Origin: Massilia arenae
Lineage (GTDB): Bacteria; Pseudomonadota; Gammaproteobacteria; Burkholderiales; Burkholderiaceae_D
NCBI RefSeq assembly: GCF_008014745.1
Contig: NZ_VPFD01000018.1
Coordinates: forward strand, 1 to 64,000
DNA length: 64,000 nucleotides
Direction: 5' to 3'
Shown: one piece after another, positions 1 to 8,506 of the stretch
Layout of the letters: every line of letters starts with the position of its first letter
Position numbering within the stretch: position 1 is the first letter of the stretch
Program-made: the position numbers and the translations under genes
Notes under the pieces: generated by a model
Databases searched by the model: none
The model's input: the letters and a program-made list of their open reading frames with translations, nothing else
What the model was told of the DNA's origin: nothing

Positions 1-1
1 G

Positions 2-235
2 GCGCCTGCCCCTGCAGGCGGCGCCCCGGGCACCTCGGGCGCCGCGCCCGCCACGGCCGCCGCGCCGCTCGGGGCGCGTGCGCTGCACGCGGCCAATGTG
101 CCGGTCAAGAGCGAGAAGCTGGGCACGGCGCGTCCGAGCGAGGACGTCAAGCAGGGCCCGACCCGCGCCGAGCCGCCCGGCACGCCGCAGACGATGAACA
201 AGAAAGGCATCCCCGAGAACGCCCCCAAACAGTGA
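2..235 (+). CDS. C-terminal fragment of an unidentified protein
   Basis: An open frame enters from the left edge and ends at a TGA at 233-235, 10 bases before the DUF3305 start. The visible 77 residues are Ala/Pro/Gly-rich and low in complexity at first, then more polar, ending in ENAPKQ. No domain can be recognised. The close spacing puts it in the same operon as the formate-dehydrogenase-region genes downstream. The next gene's GAAGG ribosome binding site (234-238) overlaps its stop. Function unknown; the start lies outside the window. Confidence 0.5.
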   Translation, partial: APAPAGGAPGTSGAAPATAAAPLGARALHAANVPVKSEKLGTARPSEDVKQGPTRAEPPGTPQTMNKKGIPENAPKQ

Positions 236-245
236 AGGCACGACG

Positions 246-689
246 ATGAAAATGGGAAGCATGCCGGTCGCCATCATCATGCAGCGGCGCGCGGTGCAGC
301 ACCGCTGGGGCGATATGGACAGCTGGGCCGCGGTGGGCATCGTGCCGGACCGTGGCGAACTGCCGCGCCTGTCGGTGCTGAGCGAAAGCGCGGAACGCGA
401 CTACTACCTGGTCTCCGGCCTCGAGCTCGAACTGTACACCGACGAGAACGAAGGCTATTACGAGAACATCATGGCGCCCGAATCGAAGGTGTTCGTGCTG
501 TGGCGGATGGAAGGCGACCGCGCGATGCCGGCGCGCGCCTCGGTGAGCTACATCGAGGGCACGCGTATGTTCGATTCGGGCGAAGCGGCCGATGGCGTGA
601 CCATGCCGGCCGAGATCTACAGCTGGGTCGCGGGCTATCTGCGTGAGCATTTCACGCCGCGCCCGCGCAAGGGAAGGCAGCACGGATGA
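246..689 (+). CDS. DUF3305 domain-containing protein
   Basis: 147 residues. The whole length matches the DUF3305 type: an N-terminal PVAIIMQRR segment, a central WAAVGIVPD stretch, then an alternating hydrophobic core (EVFVLWRME-like) ending in a basic tail. Members occur almost only beside DUF3306 and polyferredoxin genes in formate dehydrogenase clusters; their biochemical role is not established. GAAGG at 234-238 fits the ATG at 246, and an in-frame ATG at 261 is an alternative. The 3' end overlaps the next gene by 4 bp (ATGA, 686-689), so translation is probably coupled. Recognition is from remembered family features, not a search. Confidence 0.8.
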   Translation: MKMGSMPVAIIMQRRAVQHRWGDMDSWAAVGIVPDRGELPRLSVLSESAERDYYLVSGLELELYTDENEGYYENIMAPESKVFVLWRMEGDRAMPARASVSYIEGTRMFDSGEAADGVTMPAEIYSWVAGYLREHFTPRPRKGRQHG

Positions 690-1135
690 GCGCTGACGTC
701 ATTGCAGAGGAAGGTTTCCTGCGCCGCTGGGCGCGAATGAAATCGTCGCCGGAGCCGGTGGAACAGGCGGTGGCGGTCGAGGCGCCGGTTCCCGCCGTCC
801 AGCCGCCGCCGGTGGAAGAAGCGCGGCCGCTGCCGACCCTGGATGACGTGGCGCGCCTGACGCCGGAATCCGATTACTCGGCCTTCGTCGCCAAGGGCGT
901 CGACAAGGCCGTGCAGCGCATGGCGCTCAAAAAACTGTTCGCCGATCCGAACTTCGCGGTGATGGATGGTTTGGACATCTATATCAGCGACTACAACAAG
1001 GCCGCGCCGCTCACCGACGCCATGCTGGCGGCGCTCAAGCACGCACCGGGCGTGCTGGACCGCCTGCTGGGCGAGGACGAAGACGACCACCCGCCAGCCG
1101 AGGGCGAGGGCGCGCCAACACAAGAGACCACATGA
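686..1135 (+). CDS. DUF3306 domain-containing protein
   Basis: 149 residues. It starts with the GFLRRWARMK segment typical of DUF3306, followed by an acidic/proline-rich linker and a conserved helical middle (LTPESDYSAFVAKGV ... VQRMALKKLF) with an acidic C-terminus. There is no signal peptide or membrane helix, so it is predicted cytoplasmic. It overlaps DUF3305 upstream and the polyferredoxin downstream by 4 bp each, a strong sign of one translationally coupled operon. The usual context is assembly of, or electron transfer to, formate dehydrogenase. The precise role is unknown. Confidence 0.8.
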   Translation: MSADVIAEEGFLRRWARMKSSPEPVEQAVAVEAPVPAVQPPPVEEARPLPTLDDVARLTPESDYSAFVAKGVDKAVQRMALKKLFADPNFAVMDGLDIYISDYNKAAPLTDAMLAALKHAPGVLDRLLGEDEDDHPPAEGEGAPTQETT

Positions 1136-2808
1136 ATATCCGATTCAACGACGGGGCGGCTTCCGACCCCGCCCAGGACGGCCGCGACGCGGCCGCCCGC
1201 CTGGCCGCGCTGCAGGCGGCCCGGGATTTTCCCGACTTCGAGGCGGCCGTCACCGTCGACTATCGCTCGCACGGCCGCACGCTGGTCGTGGGCAGCGCGG
1301 CTGATGCGCTGCCGTTGGCCGACCGGCTGGCCGGCACGCTGCCGGTCACCGTCCTCCTGCTGGACGAATCGGACGGGCAGCCGCGCCTGTATCCGGTGCA
1401 CAGGGCGCAGACAGTGGCCGTGGCCGGCTGGCTGGGCGCCTTCGAGGCGCGCTGGCGCGCGGCGGGCGAGCCGGTGGGCGAGGGCAGGTTCGACCTGGTG
1501 CTCGACCTGTGCGCGGCGCGCCTGATCGCCAGCCACCAGCGCCCGCATGGTTATCACGCGCCCGGCCTGGACGAGGCGGCGCGCCTGGCTGCGGTCGAGG
1601 CCCTGCTCGACATGGTCGGCGACTTCGAGAAACCGAAATACTTCAGTTACAAGGAGCGCATCTGCGCCCACGGCCGCAACGGCATCCACGCCTGCACCGC
1701 CTGCGTCGACATCTGCTCGGCGCAGGCGATCGCCAGCGACGGCGACCGGGTGAAAATCAACCCCTACCTGTGCGCCGGCTGCGGCGCCTGCGGCACGGTG
1801 TGCCCGACCGGGGCCATGAGCTATGCCTATCCGCCGGTGCCGCTCACCGGCAAGCGCATCCAGGCTGCCCTGCGCGCCTTCCGCGAGGCGGGCGGCGCGC
1901 AGCCGGTGCTGCTGCTGCACGATGCGCAGGGCCAGGACGTGCTCAATCGCCTTGGCGACAGCGTCCCGGGGCGCATCCTGCCGTTCTCGCTGCACCACGT
2001 CGCCTCGACCGGCATCGACGTCTGGCTGGCGGCGCTGGCCTATGGCGCGGCCGGCGTCGCCGTGTTGACGACGGGTGACGAGGCGCCGCAATACGTGCAG
2101 GCGCTGGGTGAGCAGATGCATATAGCCCAGGCCGTGCTGGATGGCCTGGGCTATGCCGGACCGCACTTCCAGCTGCTCCAGTTGGGGAACTCTCCACTGG
2201 AGGCGGCCCAGGAACTGGCGCTGGCCCTGCGCCATGCGCCGCGCGGCGATACGCCGGCCACGCCGGCCGTGTTCCACCTCTCGGTCGAGAAGCGCAACAC
2301 CCTCGACTACGCGCTCGACCACCTGCACCGCCATGCCCCGCAACAGCCGTCGAATATCGGCTTGCCCGTCAAGGCGCCGTTCGGCGCGCTGCTTGTGGAC
2401 CGCCAGGCCTGCAGCCTGTGCATGTCCTGCGTCGGCGTCTGCCCGGCCAATGCGCTGCAGGACGGGCAGGGCGCGCCGCAGCTGCGCTTCATCGAAAAGA
2501 ACTGCGTCCAGTGCGGGCTGTGCGCCAATACCTGCCCGGAGAACGCGATCGCGCTGCTGCCCCGCATCTCGTTCGCGCCCGAGCGCATGGCGGCGGTGGT
2601 GCTGAATGAATCGCAGCCCTTCCACTGTATCCGCTGCAGCAAGCCGTTCGGTACGCTGCAGATGGTCGAGAACATGCTGGGGCGCCTGGGCTCCCACCCG
2701 GCGTTCGCGGCCAACCTCGATCGCCTGCGCATGTGCGGCGACTGCCGCGTGATCGACATGATGGCGCCCACCGACGAGATGCAGGTGACGTCGCTGCGTC
2801 GTAACTAA
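1132..2808 (+). CDS. Multi-[4Fe-4S] ferredoxin-like protein of the formate dehydrogenase region
   Basis: 558 residues with several cysteine clusters. Around residues 184-191 is CTACVDIC (CX2CX3C). Near 215 is CAGCGACGTVCP, near 431 CSLCMSCVGVCP and near 461 CVQCGLCANTCP, all three complete CX2CX2CX3CP sites. Near the end are two CX2C pairs (CIRC, CGDC) that could hold another cluster or a metal. The remaining regions look like cytosolic scaffold. The expected role is electron transfer with a formate dehydrogenase or similar enzyme. DUF3305/DUF3306 upstream support this, but no catalytic subunit is inside the window. It starts at the ATGA overlap with DUF3306. Confidence 0.85.
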   Translation: MNIRFNDGAASDPAQDGRDAAARLAALQAARDFPDFEAAVTVDYRSHGRTLVVGSAADALPLADRLAGTLPVTVLLLDESDGQPRLYPVHRAQTVAVAGWLGAFEARWRAAGEPVGEGRFDLVLDLCAARLIASHQRPHGYHAPGLDEAARLAAVEALLDMVGDFEKPKYFSYKERICAHGRNGIHACTACVDICSAQAIASDGDRVKINPYLCAGCGACGTVCPTGAMSYAYPPVPLTGKRIQAALRAFREAGGAQPVLLLHDAQGQDVLNRLGDSVPGRILPFSLHHVASTGIDVWLAALAYGAAGVAVLTTGDEAPQYVQALGEQMHIAQAVLDGLGYAGPHFQLLQLGNSPLEAAQELALALRHAPRGDTPATPAVFHLSVEKRNTLDYALDHLHRHAPQQPSNIGLPVKAPFGALLVDRQACSLCMSCVGVCPANALQDGQGAPQLRFIEKNCVQCGLCANTCPENAIALLPRISFAPERMAAVVLNESQPFHCIRCSKPFGTLQMVENMLGRLGSHPAFAANLDRLRMCGDCRVIDMMAPTDEMQVTSLRRN

Positions 2809-2901
2809 GGCATCACCGCCCACCGAATCGGTGGCAGAATGGTCGCGAGGCGGGGGCGTCAGCATCCCGCCATCCACATGGCATTGCGACCAGGAGACAC
2901 C

Positions 2902-4581
2902 ATGACGCCAACCCAGCGCTTCGTGCAGGCGCGCGACTTTCTCCAGCGGCACCGGCTCGACTACGACACCGCCTACCGCGATTTTGAGCAGCCCGAACTC
3001 GATCGTTTCAACTGGGCGCTCGACTTCTTCGATCACCAGGCCCGGGACAATCACGCTCCCGCCCTGTGGGTGGTCGAGGAAGACGGCCGCGAACGCAAGA
3101 TATCCTTTGCCGACATGGCGGCGCGCTCGAGCCAGGTGGCCGAATACCTGCGCAATCTCGGCGTGCGGCGCGGCGAGCGCGTGCTATTGATGCTGCCGAA
3201 CCGGGTCGAGCTGTGGGAAATCATGCTGGCGGGGATCAAGCTGGGCGCCGTGCTGGTGCCGACCACGATGGCGCTGGCGGGCGACGACCTGGCCGACCGC
3301 CTGGAGCGCGGACAGGTCAAACACGTGATCGCCCAGGCCAGCGAAGCCCATAAATTCGAGACGATGGCCGGCAGCTACACCCGGATCGCCGTCGGTGGCG
3401 CGCCGGCCGGCTGGCACGACTACGCGGACAGCGAGAACGTGGCCAGCGTGTTCGTCCCCGAAGGCGAAACCCGCGCCACCGATCCCTTGCTGCTGTACTT
3501 CACCTCCGGCACCACCGCGAAACCGAAGCTGGTGCTGCACACCCACCAGAGCTATCCGGTCGGCCACCTGTCGACCATGTACTGGATCGGCCTGCAGCCG
3601 GGCGACGTCCACTGGAACATCAGCGCGCCCGGCTGGGCCAAGCACGCCTGGAGCTGCTTCTTCGCACCGTGGAACGCGGGCGCCACGGTATTCGTGTTCA
3701 ATTTCGAACGCTTCAGCAGCCGCGCCGTGCTCGACACCCTCGTGCGCTGCGGCGTGACCTCGTTGTGCGCGCCGCCAACGGCCTGGCGCATGCTGATCAA
3801 GGAAGACCTGGCGGCCTGGAAGCCCGTGCTGCGCGAGCTGGTCGGCGCCGGCGAACCGCTCAATCCCGAAGTGATCGAGCAGGTCGAGCGCGCCTGGGGC
3901 ATTCGTATCCGCGACGGTTTCGGCCAGACCGAGTCGAGCTGCCAGATCGGGAATTCGCCGGGCCAGCCGATCAAGCCGGGCTCGATGGGCCGTCCGCTGC
4001 CGGGCTACCGCATCGCGCTGCTCGACCTCGACGACCGGCCGGCGGTGGAGGGTGAAATCTCGGTGGAACTTGCGGCGAATCCGATCGGTCTCATGGTCGG
4101 CTACGAAGGCAACGAGGACAAGACCGTGGAAGCGATGCGGGCCGGCCACTACCACACGGGCGACACGGCGAGCGTGGACGGCGACGGTTATTATTTTTAT
4201 GTCGGCCGTAACGACGATGTGTTCAAGTCGTCCGACTACCGTATCAGCCCGTTCGAGCTCGAGAGCGTGCTGATCGAACACGAGAGCGTACTGGAGGCGG
4301 CCATCGTGCCCAGCCCCGATCCGCTGCGCCTGGCTGTGCCGAAGGCCTTCGTGACCCTGCGCGCCGGGGTGGAGCCGAGCCGCGAGATGGCCGCCGCGCT
4401 GTTCGCCTTCACGCGCGAACGCCTGGCGCCCTACAAGCGGATCCGGCGCATCGCCTTCCGCGAGCTGCCCAAGACCATCTCGGGCAAGATCCGGCGCGTC
4501 GAGCTGCGCCGCGAAGAAGCGGGGCGCGACGCCGGGGCCGCGGATACCGTCGAATACCGGGCAGAGGATTTTCCGGGCTAG
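2902..4581 (+). CDS. AMP-forming acyl-CoA synthetase (acetyl/medium-chain type)
   Basis: 559 residues of the adenylate-forming (ANL) superfamily. The P-loop is LLYFTSGTTAKPK (about residue 195), the adenine/acyl-site motif is DGFGQTESS (about 340), and the hinge aspartate region is YHTGDTA. The C-terminal catalytic lysine lies in KTISGKIRR. It activates a carboxylate with ATP and CoA. Residues around HWNISAPGWAKHAWS resemble the acetyl/medium-chain subgroup rather than benzoate-CoA ligases, but the substrate cannot be read. The ATG at 2902 is preferred over the upstream in-frame start at 2839 because AGGAG lies at 2892-2896. It is monocistronic, with a 93-bp gap from the upstream operon. Confidence 0.85.
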   Translation: MTPTQRFVQARDFLQRHRLDYDTAYRDFEQPELDRFNWALDFFDHQARDNHAPALWVVEEDGRERKISFADMAARSSQVAEYLRNLGVRRGERVLLMLPNRVELWEIMLAGIKLGAVLVPTTMALAGDDLADRLERGQVKHVIAQASEAHKFETMAGSYTRIAVGGAPAGWHDYADSENVASVFVPEGETRATDPLLLYFTSGTTAKPKLVLHTHQSYPVGHLSTMYWIGLQPGDVHWNISAPGWAKHAWSCFFAPWNAGATVFVFNFERFSSRAVLDTLVRCGVTSLCAPPTAWRMLIKEDLAAWKPVLRELVGAGEPLNPEVIEQVERAWGIRIRDGFGQTESSCQIGNSPGQPIKPGSMGRPLPGYRIALLDLDDRPAVEGEISVELAANPIGLMVGYEGNEDKTVEAMRAGHYHTGDTASVDGDGYYFYVGRNDDVFKSSDYRISPFELESVLIEHESVLEAAIVPSPDPLRLAVPKAFVTLRAGVEPSREMAAALFAFTRERLAPYKRIRRIAFRELPKTISGKIRRVELRREEAGRDAGAADTVEYRAEDFPG

Positions 4582-4606
4582 CAGCAGACCTGACAGGAGA
4601 ACGATC

Positions 4607-5098
4607 ATGCAACTGCACGCGCCGATCCAGCCCTGCCTGTGGTTCGACACCCAGGCCTAGGAAGCGGTCAAGCACTATGTTTCGATCTTTCCCGACTCGC
4701 GCATCACGCACGTGTCGCACTACAGCGCCGCCGGCCAGGATGTGCACCGCATGACGCCGGGCAGCGTGATGGCGGTGCAGTTCGAGGTCGACGGCCAACC
4801 CTGCATCGCCATGAACGGCGGGCCGCTGTTCCACTTTACCGAAGCCGTCTCGTTCATGGTGATGTGCGACAGCCAGGAGCAGATCGACTATTACTGGGAG
4901 CGCCTGGGCGAGGGCGGGGACGAGGCGGCGCGCCAGTGCGGCTGGCTGAAGGACAGGTTCGGGTTGTCGTGGCAGGTGACGCCGACCGAGATCATGTCCT
5001 TGACGTCCGGTCCGCAAGCCGACGCCGTCATGACGGCACTGCTGCCGATGAAGAAGATCGACGTCGCCGCCTTGCGCGCCGCGGCCGGGCTTTCTTGA
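4607..5098 (+). pseudogene. VOC-family (PhnB/3-demethylubiquinone methyltransferase-like) gene with an in-frame TAG
   Basis: The frame starts at ATG 4607 (AGGAGA upstream) with a typical VOC N-terminus, IQPCLWFDTQA. It then meets TAG at 4658-4660 (codon 18) where relatives have Glu, and continues with EAVKHYVSIFPDS and a full-length domain ending GLS at 5098. A GAG-to-TAG change explains it, and nothing else in the frame is damaged. The product would resemble the roughly 160-residue glyoxalase/bleomycin-resistance fold proteins named after PhnB. Possible readings are recent nonsense inactivation, suppression of the stop, or a base-call error. Restart at Met 4712 would lose the first beta-strand. 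Confidence 0.75.
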
Positions 5099-5171
5099 TG
5101 AAGCGTGCTGCCGCTGAGCAGCGAATGCGGCCATAATGGATGCATTCCATCAAACATCCATTCGGCATCAG

Positions 5172-5678
5172 ATGACCAGCAAAAAAAGCGCCACCAAGGG
5201 CGGCAGCAAATCCGCCGATAAAGACCGCATGTACGAGGTGCGCCAGTCGCCCGTTCATGGCAACGGCGTCTTCGCGCGCCGCCCGATCGCTGCCGGCGAA
5301 CGCATCATCCAGTACAAGGGGCAGCGCATCAGCTGGGACAAGGCCACACGGCGCGCCGAGAAAGCGGGTGGGCCGATCAACCATACTTTTTATTTCAGCC
5401 TGGCCGACGGCCGCGTGATCGACGGCGGCCGCGACGGCAACGACGCGCGCTGGATCAACCACGCCTGTACGCCCAACTGCGAAGCTTTCGAGGACGAAGG
5501 CAAGGTCTATATCCACGCGATGCAAGACATCGAAGCCGGCGAAGAGCTCAACTATAACTACGCGCTGATCTACGACGAGCGCCACACGCCCGCGCTCAAG
5601 AAGCTGTTCGCTTGCCGCTGCGGCGCGCCCGATTGCACCGGCACCATGCTGGCTCCAAAGCGCCGCGCAAAGAAGTAG
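5172..5678 (+). CDS. SET domain protein-lysine N-methyltransferase
   Basis: 168 residues from ATG 5172. An in-frame ATG at 5136 would add 12 residues, and neither has a convincing ribosome binding site. After a Lys/Ser-rich basic head (TSKKSATKGG) comes a compact SET domain: VHGNGVFARRPIAAGE for SAM binding, then the pseudoknot motifs WINHACTPNCEA and EELNYNYALIY. A short post-SET zinc motif follows, CRCGAPDC. These are the hallmarks of a SAM-dependent lysine methyltransferase. Bacterial targets of this subgroup are unknown. It is probably cytosolic and stands alone between the VOC relic and pncB. Confidence 0.85.
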   Translation: MTSKKSATKGGSKSADKDRMYEVRQSPVHGNGVFARRPIAAGERIIQYKGQRISWDKATRRAEKAGGPINHTFYFSLADGRVIDGGRDGNDARWINHACTPNCEAFEDEGKVYIHAMQDIEAGEELNYNYALIYDERHTPALKKLFACRCGAPDCTGTMLAPKRRAKK

Positions 5679-5726
5679 GCGACAATACAGCCTGTCGCGC
5701 CTGTTGCGCAGATGCCTGGAGCCTTG

Positions 5727-6923
5727 ATGAAACCCGTAGTCCGCAGCCTGCTGGAATCCGATCTTTACAAGTTTACGATGTGGCAGGCCCTCCTGCACAG
5801 CCATCCGGGCGCCATCGGCGACTACGAATTCCGCTGCCGTAACGAGCCGGCCTATCCACTGGCCGAACTCAAGGACGACGTCGAGCGCGAGCTCGACTAC
5901 CTGTGCGGCATGATGTTCACCGAGGGCGAGGTGGCCTATCTGCGCGGCCTGCGCTTCATCAAGAGCGATTTCGCCGACTTCCTCACCCTGTTTCGCTTCC
6001 AGCGCAAGTTCATCCGGGTCGACACCGACGGCCCGCACCTGGTGATCCGCGCCAGCGGTCCGCTGGTGCACGTGATGGGCTTCGAGATCTTCGTGCTCTA
6101 TATCGTCAACGAGCTGTACTTCCGCCGCTTCGACCAGGCAGAGACGTTGGCCGAGGCACGGCGCCGCCTGCAGCAGAAGATCGACGAGCTGCGCGCCTTC
6201 GGCAAGGAGGCGCCGCGCGCCAATCCCTTCGAGTTCTTCGATTTCGGCGTGCGCCGCCGCTATTCCGGCGAATGGCACGACGAAGTGGTGGCGACCATGG
6301 CGCGCGAGCTGCCCGAGTACTTCAAGGGTACCTCGAACGTGTACCTCGCCTATAAACTCAAGCTGACGCCGATCGGCACCATGGCCCACGAATACCTGCA
6401 GGCCCACCAGTCCTTCGGCACCCGCCTGCGCGACTTCCAGAAGGCCGCGCTCGAGAACTGGGTGCAGGAATACCGCGGCGACCTGGGCACGGCCCTGACC
6501 GACGTGGTGGGCATGGACGCCTTCCTGGCCGACTTCGACCTGTATTTCGCCAAGCTGTTCGACGGCCTGCGCCAGGATTCGGGCGACCCGGTCGTGTGGG
6601 GCGAGAAGGCGCTGGCGCACTACGCCAAGCTGCGCATCGACGCGCGCACCAAGCGCCTGGTGTTTTCCGACTCGCTCACGGTGCCCAGGGCGCTGGAACT
6701 GTACCGTCACTTCGCCGACCGCGTGATGACCGGCTTCGGTATCGGCACCAGGCTCACCAACGACACGCCCCATAAACCGCTGAACATCGTCATGAAGCTG
6801 GTGCGCTGCAACGGCCAGCCGGTGGCCAAGCTGTCCGATACCAAGGGCAAGTCGCAGAGCACGGACGAGACTTTCATCGCCTACCTGCGCCAGGTGTTCA
6901 ACAAGTACGACGCAGGCGACTGA
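5727..6923 (+). CDS. pncB: Nicotinate phosphoribosyltransferase
   Basis: 398 residues, near the family length of about 400. The enzyme makes nicotinate mononucleotide from nicotinate, PRPP and ATP in NAD salvage. Visible motifs are the N-terminal [12 protein letters not shown], the central [10 protein letters not shown] and GTMAHEY (the phosphorylated-histidine region of the family), the phosphate-binding stretch [15 protein letters not shown], and GIGTRLTND near the C-terminus. GGAG at 5718-5721 sits five bases before ATG 5727, so this start is favoured over 5712. There is no partner gene for NAD salvage next to it. Confidence 0.95.
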   Translation: MKPVVRSLLESDLYKFTMWQALLHSHPGAIGDYEFRCRNEPAYPLAELKDDVERELDYLCGMMFTEGEVAYLRGLRFIKSDFADFLTLFRFQRKFIRVDTDGPHLVIRASGPLVHVMGFEIFVLYIVNELYFRRFDQAETLAEARRRLQQKIDELRAFGKEAPRANPFEFFDFGVRRRYSGEWHDEVVATMARELPEYFKGTSNVYLAYKLKLTPIGTMAHEYLQAHQSFGTRLRDFQKAALENWVQEYRGDLGTALTDVVGMDAFLADFDLYFAKLFDGLRQDSGDPVVWGEKALAHYAKLRIDARTKRLVFSDSLTVPRALELYRHFADRVMTGFGIGTRLTNDTPHKPLNIVMKLVRCNGQPVAKLSDTKGKSQSTDETFIAYLRQVFNKYDAGD

Positions 6924-7026
6924 GCGGGGACTGAGCCCGGCGGGGCCGCGAGAATGTGTGAGACTGTGCGTCGTCCGACGCGCTATGCTGTGGGTTTACC
7001 GATTTTCCAAACCTTTGGAGACCGCC

Positions 7027-7449
7027 ATGAAGCAGCTCGCACCGATCGCCCTCGCCATGATGTTCGCCATGCCCGTCGCCGCCGTGCATGCGCAGGAAAC
7101 CGAGCACACCAAGGCCGGGGTGGCGGCCGCCGAAGACTGGCTCAAGCTCGCCGACACGGGCAACGGTGCCGAAAGCTGGCGCAGCGCCGGCACGGTCTTT
7201 CGCAGCGCAGTCACTGCCGAGCAGTGGAACGGCATGCTGGCGGGCGCCCGCGCACCGCTGGGCGAACTGAAGTCGCGCACCCTCGCCAGTGCGCGCTATA
7301 CCCGCACACTGCCCGGCGCACCGGAAGCCGACTATGTGGTGATCCAATACGGGGCAGTGTACGCCAACCGGCCAGGCGTGACCGAAACCGTGGTCACGTC
7401 CCGGGAAGCCGAGGGCGGCTGGAAGGTCATCACCTATCTGATTCAATAA
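7027..7449 (+). CDS. DUF4019 domain-containing secreted protein
   Basis: 140 residues. A signal peptide covers about residues 1-23 (hydrophobic core then VHAQ), and the rest matches the DUF4019 pattern: AAEDWLKLADTG, SAGTVFRSAVTAEQW, a small acidic/aromatic core and a final GWKVITYLI strand. The function of the family is unknown; a periplasmic location is predicted. GGAG at 7017-7020 supports ATG 7027. The last 20 bases overlap the 3' end of the convergent beta-propeller gene, so the two transcripts are antisense at their tails. Confidence 0.75.
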   Translation: MKQLAPIALAMMFAMPVAAVHAQETEHTKAGVAAAEDWLKLADTGNGAESWRSAGTVFRSAVTAEQWNGMLAGARAPLGELKSRTLASARYTRTLPGAPEADYVVIQYGAVYANRPGVTETVVTSREAEGGWKVITYLIQ

Positions 7450-8485
7450 GCTTCCACAGCTCGGTCGGCAGCGCCGCCGGCGCCTCCGGTTTGAAGAAGG
7501 CCGAATCCTGGATGTGCGAGGTCGTCACGTAGATCGTGCCGTCTGGCCCCTGGGTGAAGGTGTCCGGCCAGCGCAGGCGTTCGTCCTGCACGACCACCCG
7601 CAACTCGGCCTGCGGTCCCCCGTCGAGATCACGCATCTTGATCGAGTCGTCCTGCACCGAGGTCAGGTACATGCGGTTGCTGCCGCGGTCGAACAGCAGG
7701 CCGTCGTTGACGCCGTTGTGGCCGTATTCCTCGACCGCGTCGCCGACGTCCTCGCCTTTCAAGCCGCGCTCGATCAGCACTTGCGTGGAAATTCGGTACA
7801 GGGTGTCGCCCTTGATCGCCTGCCAGTACAGCCAGGCGCCGTCGCCCGACAGTTCGATGCCGTCGGCCGAGAACTCGACCCCGCGCCCGTCCGGCCGGCG
7901 CAGCACCTCGCCATCGGCCTTTACGTTCAAGCCCTTCTTCATCTGGGTCGACGGATGACCGTCGAGCAGGCGCACCGTCTTGTCGTGCTCGAGGTCGACC
8001 ACCAGGATGGCTCCGACCACGCCCGAGTCGGTGATGTAGGCGTATTTGCCATCGTCGGAAAAACGCATGTCGTTCAGGTAGGAACCCTGCGGCGCCGCGT
8101 TCTCGTCGAAGGCGACCGTGCGCACGACCTTGTCGCCCGCCAGGTCGACCTGCACCATCTTGGCGCCGCCGGATACCAGGTGGGCCTGGGCCGGCGCGGC
8201 CGGGTCGAGCACCCACAGGCTGCCGCGGCCATCGGCCACCACGCTCTGCACGCAGACCCAGTGGTCGTTTGGCGATACGTCGTCCTTGCGCGCATTGCGC
8301 CAGGCGTTCCATTCCTGGTCGGGGTAGGGGCGCAGCGTGCCGTCTTTCTGAAGTTCGGCCACCGAGACCGCGTTATCCTCGGTCCAGCGCGGGAAATTAA
8401 CGAAAATGCGGTTATCCTCGGACACCGAGACGCCGGTGACCTGGTGTTCGAAACGGGCGACGAGTTCGATCGTGTGTGCGGTCAT
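7430..8485 (-). CDS. Major royal jelly/yellow-type beta-propeller protein (SMP-30-like)
   Basis: 351 residues without a signal peptide. Features of the MRJP/yellow family are visible: VSEDNRIFVNFPRW near the start, WVCVQSVVADGRGSLWVLD, AYITDSG, GVEFSADGIELSGDG, NDGLLFDRGSNRMYL and LRWPDTFTQGPDGTIYVTTS at the end. Each corresponds to a propeller blade edge. Relatives are annotated as L-dopachrome-tautomerase-related or gluconolactonase-like, but bacterial activities are mostly unproven. It ends inside the tail of the DUF4019 gene. The gap of 21 bases to the topoisomerase gene upstream suggests the same transcript. Confidence 0.75.
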   Translation of the reverse strand: MTAHTIELVARFEHQVTGVSVSEDNRIFVNFPRWTEDNAVSVAELQKDGTLRPYPDQEWNAWRNARKDDVSPNDHWVCVQSVVADGRGSLWVLDPAAPAQAHLVSGGAKMVQVDLAGDKVVRTVAFDENAAPQGSYLNDMRFSDDGKYAYITDSGVVGAILVVDLEHDKTVRLLDGHPSTQMKKGLNVKADGEVLRRPDGRGVEFSADGIELSGDGAWLYWQAIKGDTLYRISTQVLIERGLKGEDVGDAVEEYGHNGVNDGLLFDRGSNRMYLTSVQDDSIKMRDLDGGPQAELRVVVQDERLRWPDTFTQGPDGTIYVTTSHIQDSAFFKPEAPAALPTELWKLIESDR

Positions 8486-8506
8486 GCGATTCCTTTCGTG
8501 ATGCGT

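Noticed and set aside
991..3054. Long minus-strand open frame opposite the polyferredoxin gene
   Set aside because: High G+C leaves antisense frames open. The translation is Arg/His/Gln-rich with no domain, while the plus strand has clear Fe-S motifs and coupled overlaps.
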